Source of the DNA: Synergistaceae bacterium
GTDB lineage: Bacteria > Synergistota > Synergistia > Synergistales > Synergistaceae
Assembly (NCBI GenBank): GCA_031271065.1
Contig: JAISWP010000065.1
Coordinates: 1-5,292, forward strand
Direction of reading: 5' to 3'
Length of the DNA: 5,292 nt
A program made the position numbers and the translations under genes. This document shows, one piece after another, positions 1 to 5,247 of the stretch. Every line of letters begins with the position of its first letter. Positions within the stretch are counted from its first letter, which is position 1. The notes beneath the pieces were generated by a model. That model had not been told where the DNA came from. It saw only the letters and a program-made list of their open reading frames with translations, and ran no database searches.

Positions 1-1
1 C

Positions 2-85
2 AGAAAATACGATGAATTTTATAAAGTATACAAGGACCTGTATATTTCCTTAAAAGATAAAATGCACACGCTCTCTGAACTGTAA
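2..85 (+). CDS. C-terminal tail of an upstream gene, possibly an FGGY-family carbohydrate kinase (partial)
   Basis: An open frame enters from the window edge and ends at TAA 83-85, giving 27 residues beginning RKYDEFYKVYKDLYISL and ending in LSEL. The regular spacing of aromatic and hydrophobic residues (YxxFYxxYxxLYxxLK) looks like an amphipathic helix. It resembles the C-terminal helix of xylulokinase-like FGGY sugar kinases, which often end in a YxxLYxxYxxLYxxLKxxF pattern. That identification is from memory of the family and rests on a very short piece. Codons are AT-rich (AAA, TAT, GAT, TTA), unlike the GC-rich liv genes downstream. No start is visible, so the gene begins outside the window. 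A functional link to the liv operon is not evident, and the gap of about 170 bp with promoters suggests separate transcription. Confidence 0.45.
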   Translation, partial: RKYDEFYKVYKDLYISLKDKMHTLSEL

Positions 86-133
86 TCAATTTCAGCGGCG
101 CGGGGCATATCCTTATGGCCGGCTTGTCTTTTG

Positions 134-162
134 TTGACAACATCGCCCCTTTCCTGTAAAGT
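134..162 (+). promoter_or_regulatory. Candidate sigma70-type promoter (distal) for the liv operon
   Basis: A perfect -35 hexamer TTGACA (134-139) is followed by a 17 bp spacer and a weaker -10 hexamer TAAAGT (157-162, four of six consensus positions). It lies after the upstream gene's stop and before the binding-protein gene. Transcription from it would give a 5' leader of roughly 90 nt. It is called from motif match only. Confidence 0.4.
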
Positions 163-197
163 TTCGCAGATAATCAATGAAAAGGGCCTATTAAAGT

Positions 198-226
198 TTA
201 AAAGGCTTTTTTCGTGATTGTATAAT
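198..226 (+). promoter_or_regulatory. Candidate sigma70-type promoter (proximal) for the liv operon
   Basis: A perfect -10 hexamer TATAAT (221-226) is preceded, with a 17 bp spacer, by TTAAAA (198-203, four of six -35 positions). Transcription would start near 233, leaving a leader of about 25 nt that contains just the ribosome binding site. This geometry makes it the better candidate for the main promoter of the binding-protein gene. The surrounding AT-rich DNA raises the chance of accidental -10 matches. Confidence 0.5.
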
Positions 227-257
227 AATACCGCTTAATTGGGAGGTCGCGATTGTA

Positions 258-1403
258 ATGAAAAAAATCACGGTATTGCTTCTGGTTCTGGCGTTGTGTT
301 TTGTCGGCACGGCTTTCGCGGGCGACGCGGCGATAAAGATCGGCGTGATAGCCCCGCTGACCGGCGGCGTGGCGGTTTACGGCACCGCGGTCAGGAACGG
401 AGTGGAGCTTTTCACCAAGATCGCCAATGAGGCCGGCGGCATCGGGGGGCGGAAAGTGGAGCTGGTGATCTACGACGACAAGGGAGACCCGACGGAGGCG
501 CTGAACGCCTACAACAGGCTTGTCACGGCGGACGAGGCCGCGGCGGTCAGAGGGCCGGTAACAAGTTCCCCGACCTTCGGCGTCGCCCAGGCGTCGGCGG
601 CGGACAACATCCCCGGCATCACCGGAACTGCCACGCATCCGGACGTAACGACTTACGGAAAGAATTTCTTCCGCGCCTGTTTCGAGGATCCTTTTCAGGG
701 GGGATCTATGGCCCGTTTCGCGTATGAGAAGCTGGGCGCCAGGAAGGCCGCCGTCATATACAACGTCTCCGACGCTTACTCGACGGGGCTCTATAACGCC
801 TTCAAGGCCAGCGCCGAGGCGATAGGGCTCGAAGTCGCGGCGGCCGAAGGCTACTCGGCGGGCGACGTGGATTTCAACGCCCAGCTCACAAACATAGCGG
901 CTCTCGAGCCGGACGTGCTTTTCATCCCAGACTATTACAACACGGTATACCTCATCTGCTCTCAGGCCAAAAAGGCCGGCATAAAGGCGATCCCGCTGGG
1001 GGTCGACGGGACCGACGGCGTGCTGGAGATAGAGGGCGCGGACGTCTCGGTGTTCGAGGGGCTCTATTTCGCCAACCACTATTTCAGCGACGATCCCAGC
1101 GATATCGTCAGGAATTTCCGCGGCAGCTACGAGGCTGCCTACGGAGCGACCCCCAACGCCTTCGCGGCGCTTGGGTATGACGCGGCCGCGATACTTTTCG
1201 ACGCGATAAAGAGGGCTGCCGCGGACGGAGTGGAGATAGGTCCCAGCGAAAAGTCCTATCAGGCCGTGATCGACCGCATGGTAGCCACCGATCTGGAGTG
1301 CGTGACGGGCCGCATCACGTTCGAGAACAACAATCCGGTGAAAGACGTGACGGTCATCCGGATCGAGGGCGGTAAGTACGTCTTCGAGAGCAAATACAGG
1401 TAA
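258..1403 (+). CDS. livJ: Branched-chain amino acid ABC transporter, periplasmic binding protein (LivJ/LivK/BraC type)
   Basis: This 381-residue protein is the soluble receptor that captures the amino acid outside the membrane and hands it to the LivHM channel. Residues 1-21 form a Sec signal peptide: MKK, a hydrophobic core, then AFA before Gly22, a signal peptidase I site. The mature part starts IKIGVIAPLTGGVAVYG (from residue 26), the usual opening of type I periplasmic-binding folds in this family. Likely ligand contacts by family position are the T102-S103-S104 cluster, T123-G-T125, the Y174-S175 region and acidic D250 where E. coli LIV-binding protein has Glu226; these are inferred, not proven. 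ATG 258 is chosen because GGGAGG (241-246) precedes it and the signal peptide follows directly. The family also includes receptors for amides, urea and aromatic compounds, so the substrate is inferred from the operon. The livJ symbol marks the role; livK is equally defensible. Confidence 0.93.
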   Translation: MKKITVLLLVLALCFVGTAFAGDAAIKIGVIAPLTGGVAVYGTAVRNGVELFTKIANEAGGIGGRKVELVIYDDKGDPTEALNAYNRLVTADEAAAVRGPVTSSPTFGVAQASAADNIPGITGTATHPDVTTYGKNFFRACFEDPFQGGSMARFAYEKLGARKAAVIYNVSDAYSTGLYNAFKASAEAIGLEVAAAEGYSAGDVDFNAQLTNIAALEPDVLFIPDYYNTVYLICSQAKKAGIKAIPLGVDGTDGVLEIEGADVSVFEGLYFANHYFSDDPSDIVRNFRGSYEAAYGATPNAFAALGYDAAAILFDAIKRAAADGVEIGPSEKSYQAVIDRMVATDLECVTGRITFENNNPVKDVTVIRIEGGKYVFESKYR

Positions 1404-1420
1404 GAAAGTCAGTCTCCAGG

Positions 1421-1466
1421 GCGCGGCGGACGCGTATCTGCGCTCCGCCGCGCGATTGATTTTTAT
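1421..1466 (+). terminator. Intercistronic hairpin with T tract, probable partial terminator between livJ and livH
   Basis: The arms GCGCGGCGGA (1421-1430) and TCCGCCGCGC (1444-1453) are perfectly complementary over 10 bp. After a single bulged C (1431), three more pairs (1432-1434 with 1441-1443) close a six-base loop, TATCTG. A T-rich stretch, including TTTTT at 1460-1464, follows within seven bases. This is the form of an intrinsic terminator, though the T tract is short and set back from the stem. It lies 17 bp after the binding-protein stop and before livH, with no evident new promoter. The likely role is partial termination or mRNA 3'-end protection, giving more binding protein than membrane components, as is common in binding-protein-dependent operons. 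Confidence 0.7.
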
Positions 1467-1490
1467 CGGGCGGGACGGGGTTTATCGTCT

Positions 1491-1547
1491 ATGACGTTCA
1501 TACATATCCTGATAAGCGGTATTCAGATCGGCAGCATATAAGCTCTG
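1491..1547 (+). pseudogene. livH: 5' part of livH cut off by an in-frame TAA (codon 17)
   Basis: ATG 1491 opens MTFIHILISGIQIGSI and then meets TAA at 1539-1541. The same frame continues at once as ALVALGYSMVYGVIKLINF. Joined, this matches the LivH N-terminus, where the family has GS-x-Y-AL followed by xALGYxMVYG; the stop falls where the tyrosine is expected. One base change (TAC or TAT to TAA) explains it and no frameshift is needed. The segment encodes the first half of transmembrane helix 1. The ribosome binding site before ATG 1491 is weak (GGGG at 1477-1480, 10 bp spacing). Either this is a genuine nonsense mutation or a base-call error. Confidence 0.8.
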
Positions 1548-2363
1548 GTGGCGCTGGGCTACAGCATGGTGTACGGGGTGATAAAGCTCATAAATTTCGC
1601 CCACGGCGACATCATAATGGTGGGGGCGTACTGTACCTGGTATATGATGTCGCGTTTCGGAGTCCCCGCCCTGTTCGCGGCTTTATTCTCGGTTTTTTTC
1701 TGCGCTTCGCTTGGCGTTCTCATCGAAAAGATAGCGTACAAGCCCCTCAGAAAATACGGCAGGCTGTCGCTTCTCGTTACCGCCATAGGGGTGAGCCTGT
1801 TTCTGCAGAACGTCGTACAGCTGATATTCAAAGCTGATCCCAGGATGTTCACCAATTTCTTCAAGGGCGCCATCACCATCGGGGGGAGGCAGTTTTCCAC
1901 CGCCACGCCCGCTACGATAATCATTTCCGTGATCATAATGACGGCCCTCACGCTGCTCGTGAAATACACCAGTATGGGCAGGGCCATGCGCGCCGTCTCT
2001 GAGGACGACGAAACGGCGCAGCTCATGGGGGTGAACGTCAGCAGCACTATCTCGTTTACGTTCGCCGTCGGGTCGGGGCTGGCCGCGATCGGCTCGGTCT
2101 TTTACTGCTGCTCCTATTCGCAGATTCAGCCGACTATGGGCTCCATGCTTGGGCTCAAAGCCTTTGTGGCCGCGGTGCTGGGCGGCATAGGCTCGATCCC
2201 GGGGGCGATGCTGGGCGGGCTCTGCATAGGGGTGGGGGAGAGCGTCACGAGGGGATTTGTGAGTTCGAAGATGACCGACGCGGTGGTCTTTGGAGTGCTG
2301 ATAGCGGTGCTTCTGATAAAACCGTCGGGCATATTGGGCCGCGGGTCGGGGGAGAAGGTGTGA
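1548..2363 (+). CDS. livH: Branched-chain amino acid ABC transporter permease LivH (N-terminus interrupted)
   Basis: This is one of the two inner-membrane channel subunits, pairing with LivM. Read from ATG 1491 the protein would be 290 residues, the usual LivH length; the uninterrupted part from GTG 1548 is 271 residues and lacks the first half of helix 1. Visible family features, in full-length numbering, are GYSMVYG (23-29), INFAHGD (34-40), several hydrophobic helices (about 58-80, 93-115, 140-158, 186-207, 262-278), the cytoplasmic EAA-type loop at 163-183 with E171, D172, A176 and G180 that docks on an ATPase, VLGGIGSIPGA (229-239), and the C-terminal IKPSGILGRG (276-285). No Shine-Dalgarno precedes GTG 1548, but it lies six bases after the TAA, so restart by terminating ribosomes is conceivable; ATG 1566 is another option. 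The family assignment is secure; whether a working protein is made is uncertain. Confidence 0.85.
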   Translation: MALGYSMVYGVIKLINFAHGDIIMVGAYCTWYMMSRFGVPALFAALFSVFFCASLGVLIEKIAYKPLRKYGRLSLLVTAIGVSLFLQNVVQLIFKADPRMFTNFFKGAITIGGRQFSTATPATIIISVIIMTALTLLVKYTSMGRAMRAVSEDDETAQLMGVNVSSTISFTFAVGSGLAAIGSVFYCCSYSQIQPTMGSMLGLKAFVAAVLGGIGSIPGAMLGGLCIGVGESVTRGFVSSKMTDAVVFGVLIAVLLIKPSGILGRGSGEKV

Positions 2364-2370
2364 CCGGGGC

Positions 2371-3384
2371 ATGGGCATGATTCCCGGGAATACTCTCCGC
2401 AGGTATCTGCTGAACGCGTCCGCAGCCGCCCTGCTCTACGGGGTGATAATGATCCTCATCAGGTACAGGGTCATAAGGCGCTACGAGGAGTGGGTGCTCA
2501 TACAGATCGGTTACAACATCATACTGGCGGTCAGCCTCAACCTGTCCGCCGGTTTCATGGGGCAGCTTCCGCTGGGTCACGCCGGTTTCATGTCGGTGGG
2601 AGGTTACGCTGCGGCCCTTTTTACGATGTCCGTGAATCTTCCCCCGAATCTGGAGCTCCCGATCGGTCTTTTACTCGCTTTCTGCGCCGCGTCCGCCTTC
2701 GGTGTCCTCATAGGCCTCCCGGCCCTGAGGCTGAGAGGGGATTACCTGGCGATCGTGACTTTGGGCTTCGGTGAGATCATCCGCGTCGTGATACTGAACC
2801 TGGGTTTCACCGGGGGCGCTTTCGGCCTGAAGGGGATAGCCAGGGAGACGACGGTGACATGGACCTACATATCTGTGCTGATCACGCTGTTTGTGATATC
2901 CGCGCTGATCCGGTCCCGGCACGGGAGGGCGGTGCTCTCCATAAGAGAGGACGAGATCGCGGCCGAGGCATCCGGCATACCGACCACTTACTACAAGACG
3001 ATGGCCTTCGCTGTGTCCGCCGGTTTCGCGGGGGTGGCGGGCGGGCTTTACGCTCACATCCAGATGATACTGGACCCGTCGAAATTCGATTTCATGAGAT
3101 CGGTGGAGATACTGGTCGTTGTCGTCCTCGGCGGGCTGGGCTCCATATTCGGGTCGGTCGTCTCCGCCGCATCCCTCACGATTCTGCCGGAAGTGCTCAG
3201 GGGTTTCGACCAGTACAGAATGGTCGTCTACTCGCTTTTGCTGATTTTGGTGATGATTTTCAAGCCGTCGGGTCTCTGCGGACGCTACGAATTTTCGCTC
3301 GGGGACGCGGTCGGCGGGCTCGGCGCGCGGGTTCGCGGGCTTTTTTCCGGCAAAGGGGGAGCTTCCGGTGGCGCCGGTTCTTGA
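2371..3384 (+). CDS. livM: Branched-chain amino acid ABC transporter permease LivM
   Basis: This is the second channel subunit, 337 residues. It starts 7 bp after livH; ATG 2371 is used, with in-frame ATG 2377 as an alternative, and AAGGTG (2355-2360) is a plausible ribosome binding site within the end of livH. Family signs in order are the NLSAGFMGQLPLGHAGFM region (57-74), LPALRLRGDYLAIVTLGFGE (116-135), TGGAFGLKGI (147-156), the EAA-type loop GRAVLSIREDEIAAEASGI (185-203) that contacts an ATPase, VVLGGLGSIFG (251-261), and the terminal FKPSGLCGR (297-305). Hydrophobic segments lie near 15-31, 44-59, 68-88, 97-117, 126-145, 164-180, 210-228, 245-270 and 283-297. The 147-156 motif has Ala-Phe where many relatives have Pro-Asn, within family variation as I know it. 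Residues 311-337 form a Gly/Ala-rich tail whose last codons overlap livG. Confidence 0.93.
   Translation: MGMIPGNTLRRYLLNASAAALLYGVIMILIRYRVIRRYEEWVLIQIGYNIILAVSLNLSAGFMGQLPLGHAGFMSVGGYAAALFTMSVNLPPNLELPIGLLLAFCAASAFGVLIGLPALRLRGDYLAIVTLGFGEIIRVVILNLGFTGGAFGLKGIARETTVTWTYISVLITLFVISALIRSRHGRAVLSIREDEIAAEASGIPTTYYKTMAFAVSAGFAGVAGGLYAHIQMILDPSKFDFMRSVEILVVVVLGGLGSIFGSVVSAASLTILPEVLRGFDQYRMVVYSLLLILVMIFKPSGLCGRYEFSLGDAVGGLGARVRGLFSGKGGASGGAGS
3355..3361 (+). promoter_or_regulatory. Ribosome binding site fixing the GTG start of livG
   Basis: GGGGGAG ends six bases before GTG 3368. No ATG lies nearby in the livG frame, and the protein alignment begins directly after it (MAPVLDVSNLGIKFGG). The site lies inside the last codons of livM, so livG translation is probably coupled to livM. 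Confidence 0.7.
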
Positions 3385-4141
3385 CGTCTCGAATCTGGGG
3401 ATAAAGTTCGGAGGGCTCCAGGCCCTCGACGATTTCAACATACAGGTGAGAGGCAAGGAGATAGTCGGTCTCATAGGCCCGAACGGGGCGGGAAAGACGA
3501 CCGTTTTCAACCTGCTCACAAACGTTTATCACCCGTCGAGGGGCGGCATAAGGCTTACGGGGAGAAACACGCAGGGAAAGGCGACCCACGAGGTCACGAA
3601 ATACGGCATAGCCAGGACGTTCCAGAATATAAGGCTTTTCAAGTCCCTCTCCGTGATAGACAACGTCAAGATTGCTCTCCACAACAGCATGAAATATTCG
3701 CTCCTGGCGGCGTGTCTCAGGCTGCCGTCCTACTGGAGACAGGAGGCGGAGGCCACGGCTCTCGGGATGGAGCTGCTCTCCGTGTTCGGCATGGAGGACG
3801 TGTCCGCCGCCGAGGCCGGGAGCCTGCCTTACGGCGCTCAGAGGCGGCTCGAAATAGCGAGGGCTCTTGCCACGAACCCCAAGGTGCTGCTGCTGGACGA
3901 ACCGGCGGCCGGGATGAATCCGTCTGAGACCGCCGATCTCATGCGCACCATACGCGACGTGAGGGACAGGTTCGGCGTGGCGATCGTCCTGATAGAGCAC
4001 GACATGAGCTTGGTCATGGGGATATGCGAGAGGATACTGGTGCTGAACTACGGTCTCATCATAGCGCAGGGGTCCCCGGAGGAGATCAGGAACAACCCCC
4101 TGGTCGTCGAGGCGTATCTCGGGCAGCAGGGGGGAGATTGA
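3368..4141 (+). CDS. livG: Branched-chain amino acid ABC transporter ATPase LivG
   Basis: This 257-residue protein is one of two different ATPases that power the LivHM channel from the cytoplasm. It shows Walker A GPNGAGKTT (37-45), Q-loop TFQNIRLF with Q86, the ABC signature in the LivG form LPYGAQRRLEIARA (153-166), Walker B VLLLDEPA (173-180) with catalytic E178, D-loop AGMNPSE (181-187) and switch His211 in LIEHDM. The C-terminus, GSPEEIRNNPLVVEAYLG, is typical of the family. All catalytic residues are present. The start is GTG, overlapping the end of livM by 17 bp. The region between Q-loop and signature (about 105-150) is long, as usual in LivG compared with LivF. Length and motifs are ordinary for the family. 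Confidence 0.95.
   Translation: MAPVLDVSNLGIKFGGLQALDDFNIQVRGKEIVGLIGPNGAGKTTVFNLLTNVYHPSRGGIRLTGRNTQGKATHEVTKYGIARTFQNIRLFKSLSVIDNVKIALHNSMKYSLLAACLRLPSYWRQEAEATALGMELLSVFGMEDVSAAEAGSLPYGAQRRLEIARALATNPKVLLLDEPAAGMNPSETADLMRTIRDVRDRFGVAIVLIEHDMSLVMGICERILVLNYGLIIAQGSPEEIRNNPLVVEAYLGQQGGD
4129..4136 (+). promoter_or_regulatory. Ribosome binding site fixing the ATG start of livF
   Basis: GGGGGGAG ends seven bases before ATG 4144, inside the last codons of livG. It supports ATG 4144 over the longer in-frame opening at 4024, which would add 40 residues unlike any ABC ATPase. Confidence 0.7.
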
Positions 4142-4143
4142 GA

Positions 4144-4845
4144 ATGCTCTCGGTTGAGAACATCAACGTATATTACGGCTCCATACACGCGGTCAAGGAC
4201 GTCTCCTTCGAGGTTCGGCAGGGCGAGACAGTGACCCTGATCGGGGCCAACGGCGCGGGCAAGAGCACGATACTGAGGACGGTGTCCGGCCTCCTGCGCT
4301 CTAAGACCGGCAGGATAACTTTCCTCGGAAACGACATAAGCTCCGCGGACGCTTACAAGCTCGCCGGCATGGGACTCACGCACGTCCCCGAGGGCCGCCG
4401 GATATTCCGGCACATGACCGTCCGGGAGAACCTGGACATGGGCGGATATATAAGGAGCAAAGAGGATAACAAACGCGCGAGGCGGGATGTCTACGAGAGG
4501 TTCCCCAGGGTGAGAGAGCGGAAGGATCAGATCGCCGGCACCCTTTCGGGCGGCGAACAGCAGATGCTTGCTTTGGGACGCGCGCTCATGTCCGCGCCCC
4601 GCCTCATCATGATGGACGAGCCCTCGATGGGTCTGGCCCCCGTGCTCGTTCAGCAGATATTCGGCATCATAAGGGAACTCAACGAAGCCGGAGCGACAAT
4701 CCTTCTGGTCGAGCAGAACGCCCGCATGGCGCTCTCCGTCGCTCACAGGTGTTACGTACTGGAGACCGGCCGGGTCGTCATGGCGTCTGATGCCGGCGAC
4801 CTGCTGGAGGACGACGGCGTGAAGAAGGCGTATCTGGGCGGGTAG
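4144..4845 (+). CDS. livF: Branched-chain amino acid ABC transporter ATPase LivF
   Basis: This 233-residue protein is the second ATPase of the transporter and partners LivG. It opens MLSVENINVYYGSIHAVKDV, a standard LivF start, two bases after the livG stop. Motifs are Walker A GANGAGKST (34-42), the VPEGRRIF segment (81-88) with Glu83 where most ABC ATPases have the Q-loop Gln, signature LSGGEQQMLALGRAL (134-148), Walker B LIMMDEPS (154-161) with catalytic E159, D-loop MGLAP (162-166), and VEQNA (189-193), where Gln191 replaces the switch His. Both replacements are normal for LivF, so the LivG/LivF pair is expected to be asymmetric. The length matches the family. It is the last clear gene of the operon. 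Confidence 0.95.
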   Translation: MLSVENINVYYGSIHAVKDVSFEVRQGETVTLIGANGAGKSTILRTVSGLLRSKTGRITFLGNDISSADAYKLAGMGLTHVPEGRRIFRHMTVRENLDMGGYIRSKEDNKRARRDVYERFPRVRERKDQIAGTLSGGEQQMLALGRALMSAPRLIMMDEPSMGLAPVLVQQIFGIIRELNEAGATILLVEQNARMALSVAHRCYVLETGRVVMASDAGDLLEDDGVKKAYLGG

Positions 4846-4850
4846 GCCGC

Positions 4851-4916
4851 CATCTGCGCCGGCTCGGGCCGAGGGCGCCGGAGGTCTTGCGCCTCGGAGG
4901 GGAACGGTGGCAGATG
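4851..4916 (+). promoter_or_regulatory. Nested inverted repeats downstream of livF (structured mRNA region)
   Basis: Outer arms CATCTGC (4851-4857) and GCAGATG (4910-4916) are perfectly complementary. Inside them CCGAGGGCGC (4869-4878) pairs with GCGCCTCGG (4889-4897), nine pairs with one bulged G, around the loop CGGAGGTCTT. An alternative hairpin, GCGCC (4856-4860) with GGCGC (4874-4878), uses bases shared with both, so the folds exclude each other. No T tract follows, so it is not a standard intrinsic terminator. It ends at the ribosome binding site and start of the short frame at 4907, whose SD bases 4896-4897 lie in the right arm. It could stabilise the operon's 3' end or control the downstream start; both roles are inference. 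Confidence 0.45.
4896..4902 (+). promoter_or_regulatory. Strong Shine-Dalgarno site before the short frame at 4907
   Basis: GGAGGGG contains the core GGAGG (4896-4900), six bases before GTG 4907. This is as good as the sites of livG and livF, which suggests that a real gene once began, or begins, here. Confidence 0.5.
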
Positions 4917-4996
4917 AGGATATGAGGGTCAAATGGGTCGTGTTTGCCGTTCTGTCTTTCGGATGGACATCCTACGGAAAGCGTCAGATTGTATAG
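4907..4996 (+). pseudogene. Truncated start of a membrane protein gene, possibly an MFS-type transporter
   Basis: GTG 4907 opens a 29-codon frame, MADED then MRVKWVVFAVLSFGWT, then SYGKRQIV, ending at TAG 4994-4996. ATG 4922, in frame, is an alternative start. The hydrophobic segment (residues 9-21) after a short charged N-terminus, followed by a Tyr-x-x-Arg pattern, resembles the first helix of major facilitator transporters (RW, about 15 hydrophobic residues, then YxxR). That likeness is weak evidence at this length. The strong ribosome binding site and GC-rich codons match the liv genes. The frame stops just where the DNA turns AT-rich, and I see no continuation in other frames. It may be the remnant of a sixth gene disrupted by rearrangement, or a genuine small membrane peptide. 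Confidence 0.35.
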
Positions 4997-5042
4997 GGTT
5001 TATAACTTTCAGTCTGTAACTGGCTTCCAAGAGGCAAGAATA

Positions 5043-5098
5043 TACACTTCAATTACCCCTCCCCGATTTTATTTTTTCCATAGCTTTTTAGAAGTGTA
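5043..5098. repeat. 8 bp inverted repeat with 40 bp between arms
   Basis: TACACTTC (5043-5050) is perfectly complementary to GAAGTGTA (5091-5098). The intervening DNA has CCCCTCCCC and T-rich runs. It could be a weak stem or a paired protein site; an 8 bp match at this spacing may also be chance. Confidence 0.3.
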
Positions 5099-5224
5099 AG
5101 GAGAGCAAAAGCCCATTGTGAAAATTGGAACCCACGTAAAAACAAAGTCCATATAATAAATAATATCTTTCGTATCTTCATTGATTAGTAATCCGATTTT
5201 TTTCGTTTTCTTTTTAATATTATT

Positions 5225-5247
5225 TAATAAAAAAATTTTTTTTATTA
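5225..5247. repeat. A/T-only hairpin-forming palindrome
   Basis: TAATAAAAAAA (5225-5235) and TTTTTTTATTA (5237-5247) are perfectly complementary over 11 bp, separated by one T. It contains no G or C. Read on either strand it gives a stem ending in a U-rich run, so it might act as a weak bidirectional terminator near a converging gene end. It lacks the GC-rich stem of standard terminators. Confidence 0.35.

Noticed and set aside
93..136. A terminator for the upstream gene in the GC-rich patch followed by TTGTCTTTTG.
   Set aside because: The possible stem halves (GGGCAT and ATGGCC) contain mismatches, and no clean alternative stem could be found.
291..320. Possible lipoprotein signal around Cys14 of the binding protein.
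   Set aside because: The residues before the cysteine are L-A-L, with Leu rather than Gly, Ala or Ser just before it, so this is not a lipobox. A good signal peptidase I site (AFA) follows at residues 19-21.
198..1079. Long open frames antisense to the liv genes (for example minus 198-1079, 2671-3519 and 4048-4932).
   Set aside because: They lie opposite well-supported genes, are rich in Arg, Gly and Pro as expected from GC-rich antisense reading, and show no family motifs.
1491..1541. A 16-residue, isoleucine-rich leader peptide (six Ile) before livH, suggestive of amino-acid-sensing attenuation.
   Set aside because: The residues match the LivH N-terminus and continue in the same frame after the stop. 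The only terminator-like hairpin lies before the peptide rather than after it, so the classical attenuation layout is missing.
1539..1541. Programmed recoding of the livH stop codon.
   Set aside because: The codon is TAA. Selenocysteine uses TGA and pyrrolysine uses TAG, and there is no slippery sequence or recoding structure that I can see.
3326..3346. CGCG-GGTT-CGCG followed by TTTTTT near the end of livM as an intragenic terminator.
   Set aside because: The stem is only four base pairs and the T run is separated from it by GGGC. This is too weak to call, and the T run encodes part of the LivM tail.
4024..4143. Longer LivF starting at 4024.
   Set aside because: The 40 extra residues come from the livG coding region in another frame and resemble no ATPase. 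ATG 4144 has its own ribosome binding site and gives the normal family start.
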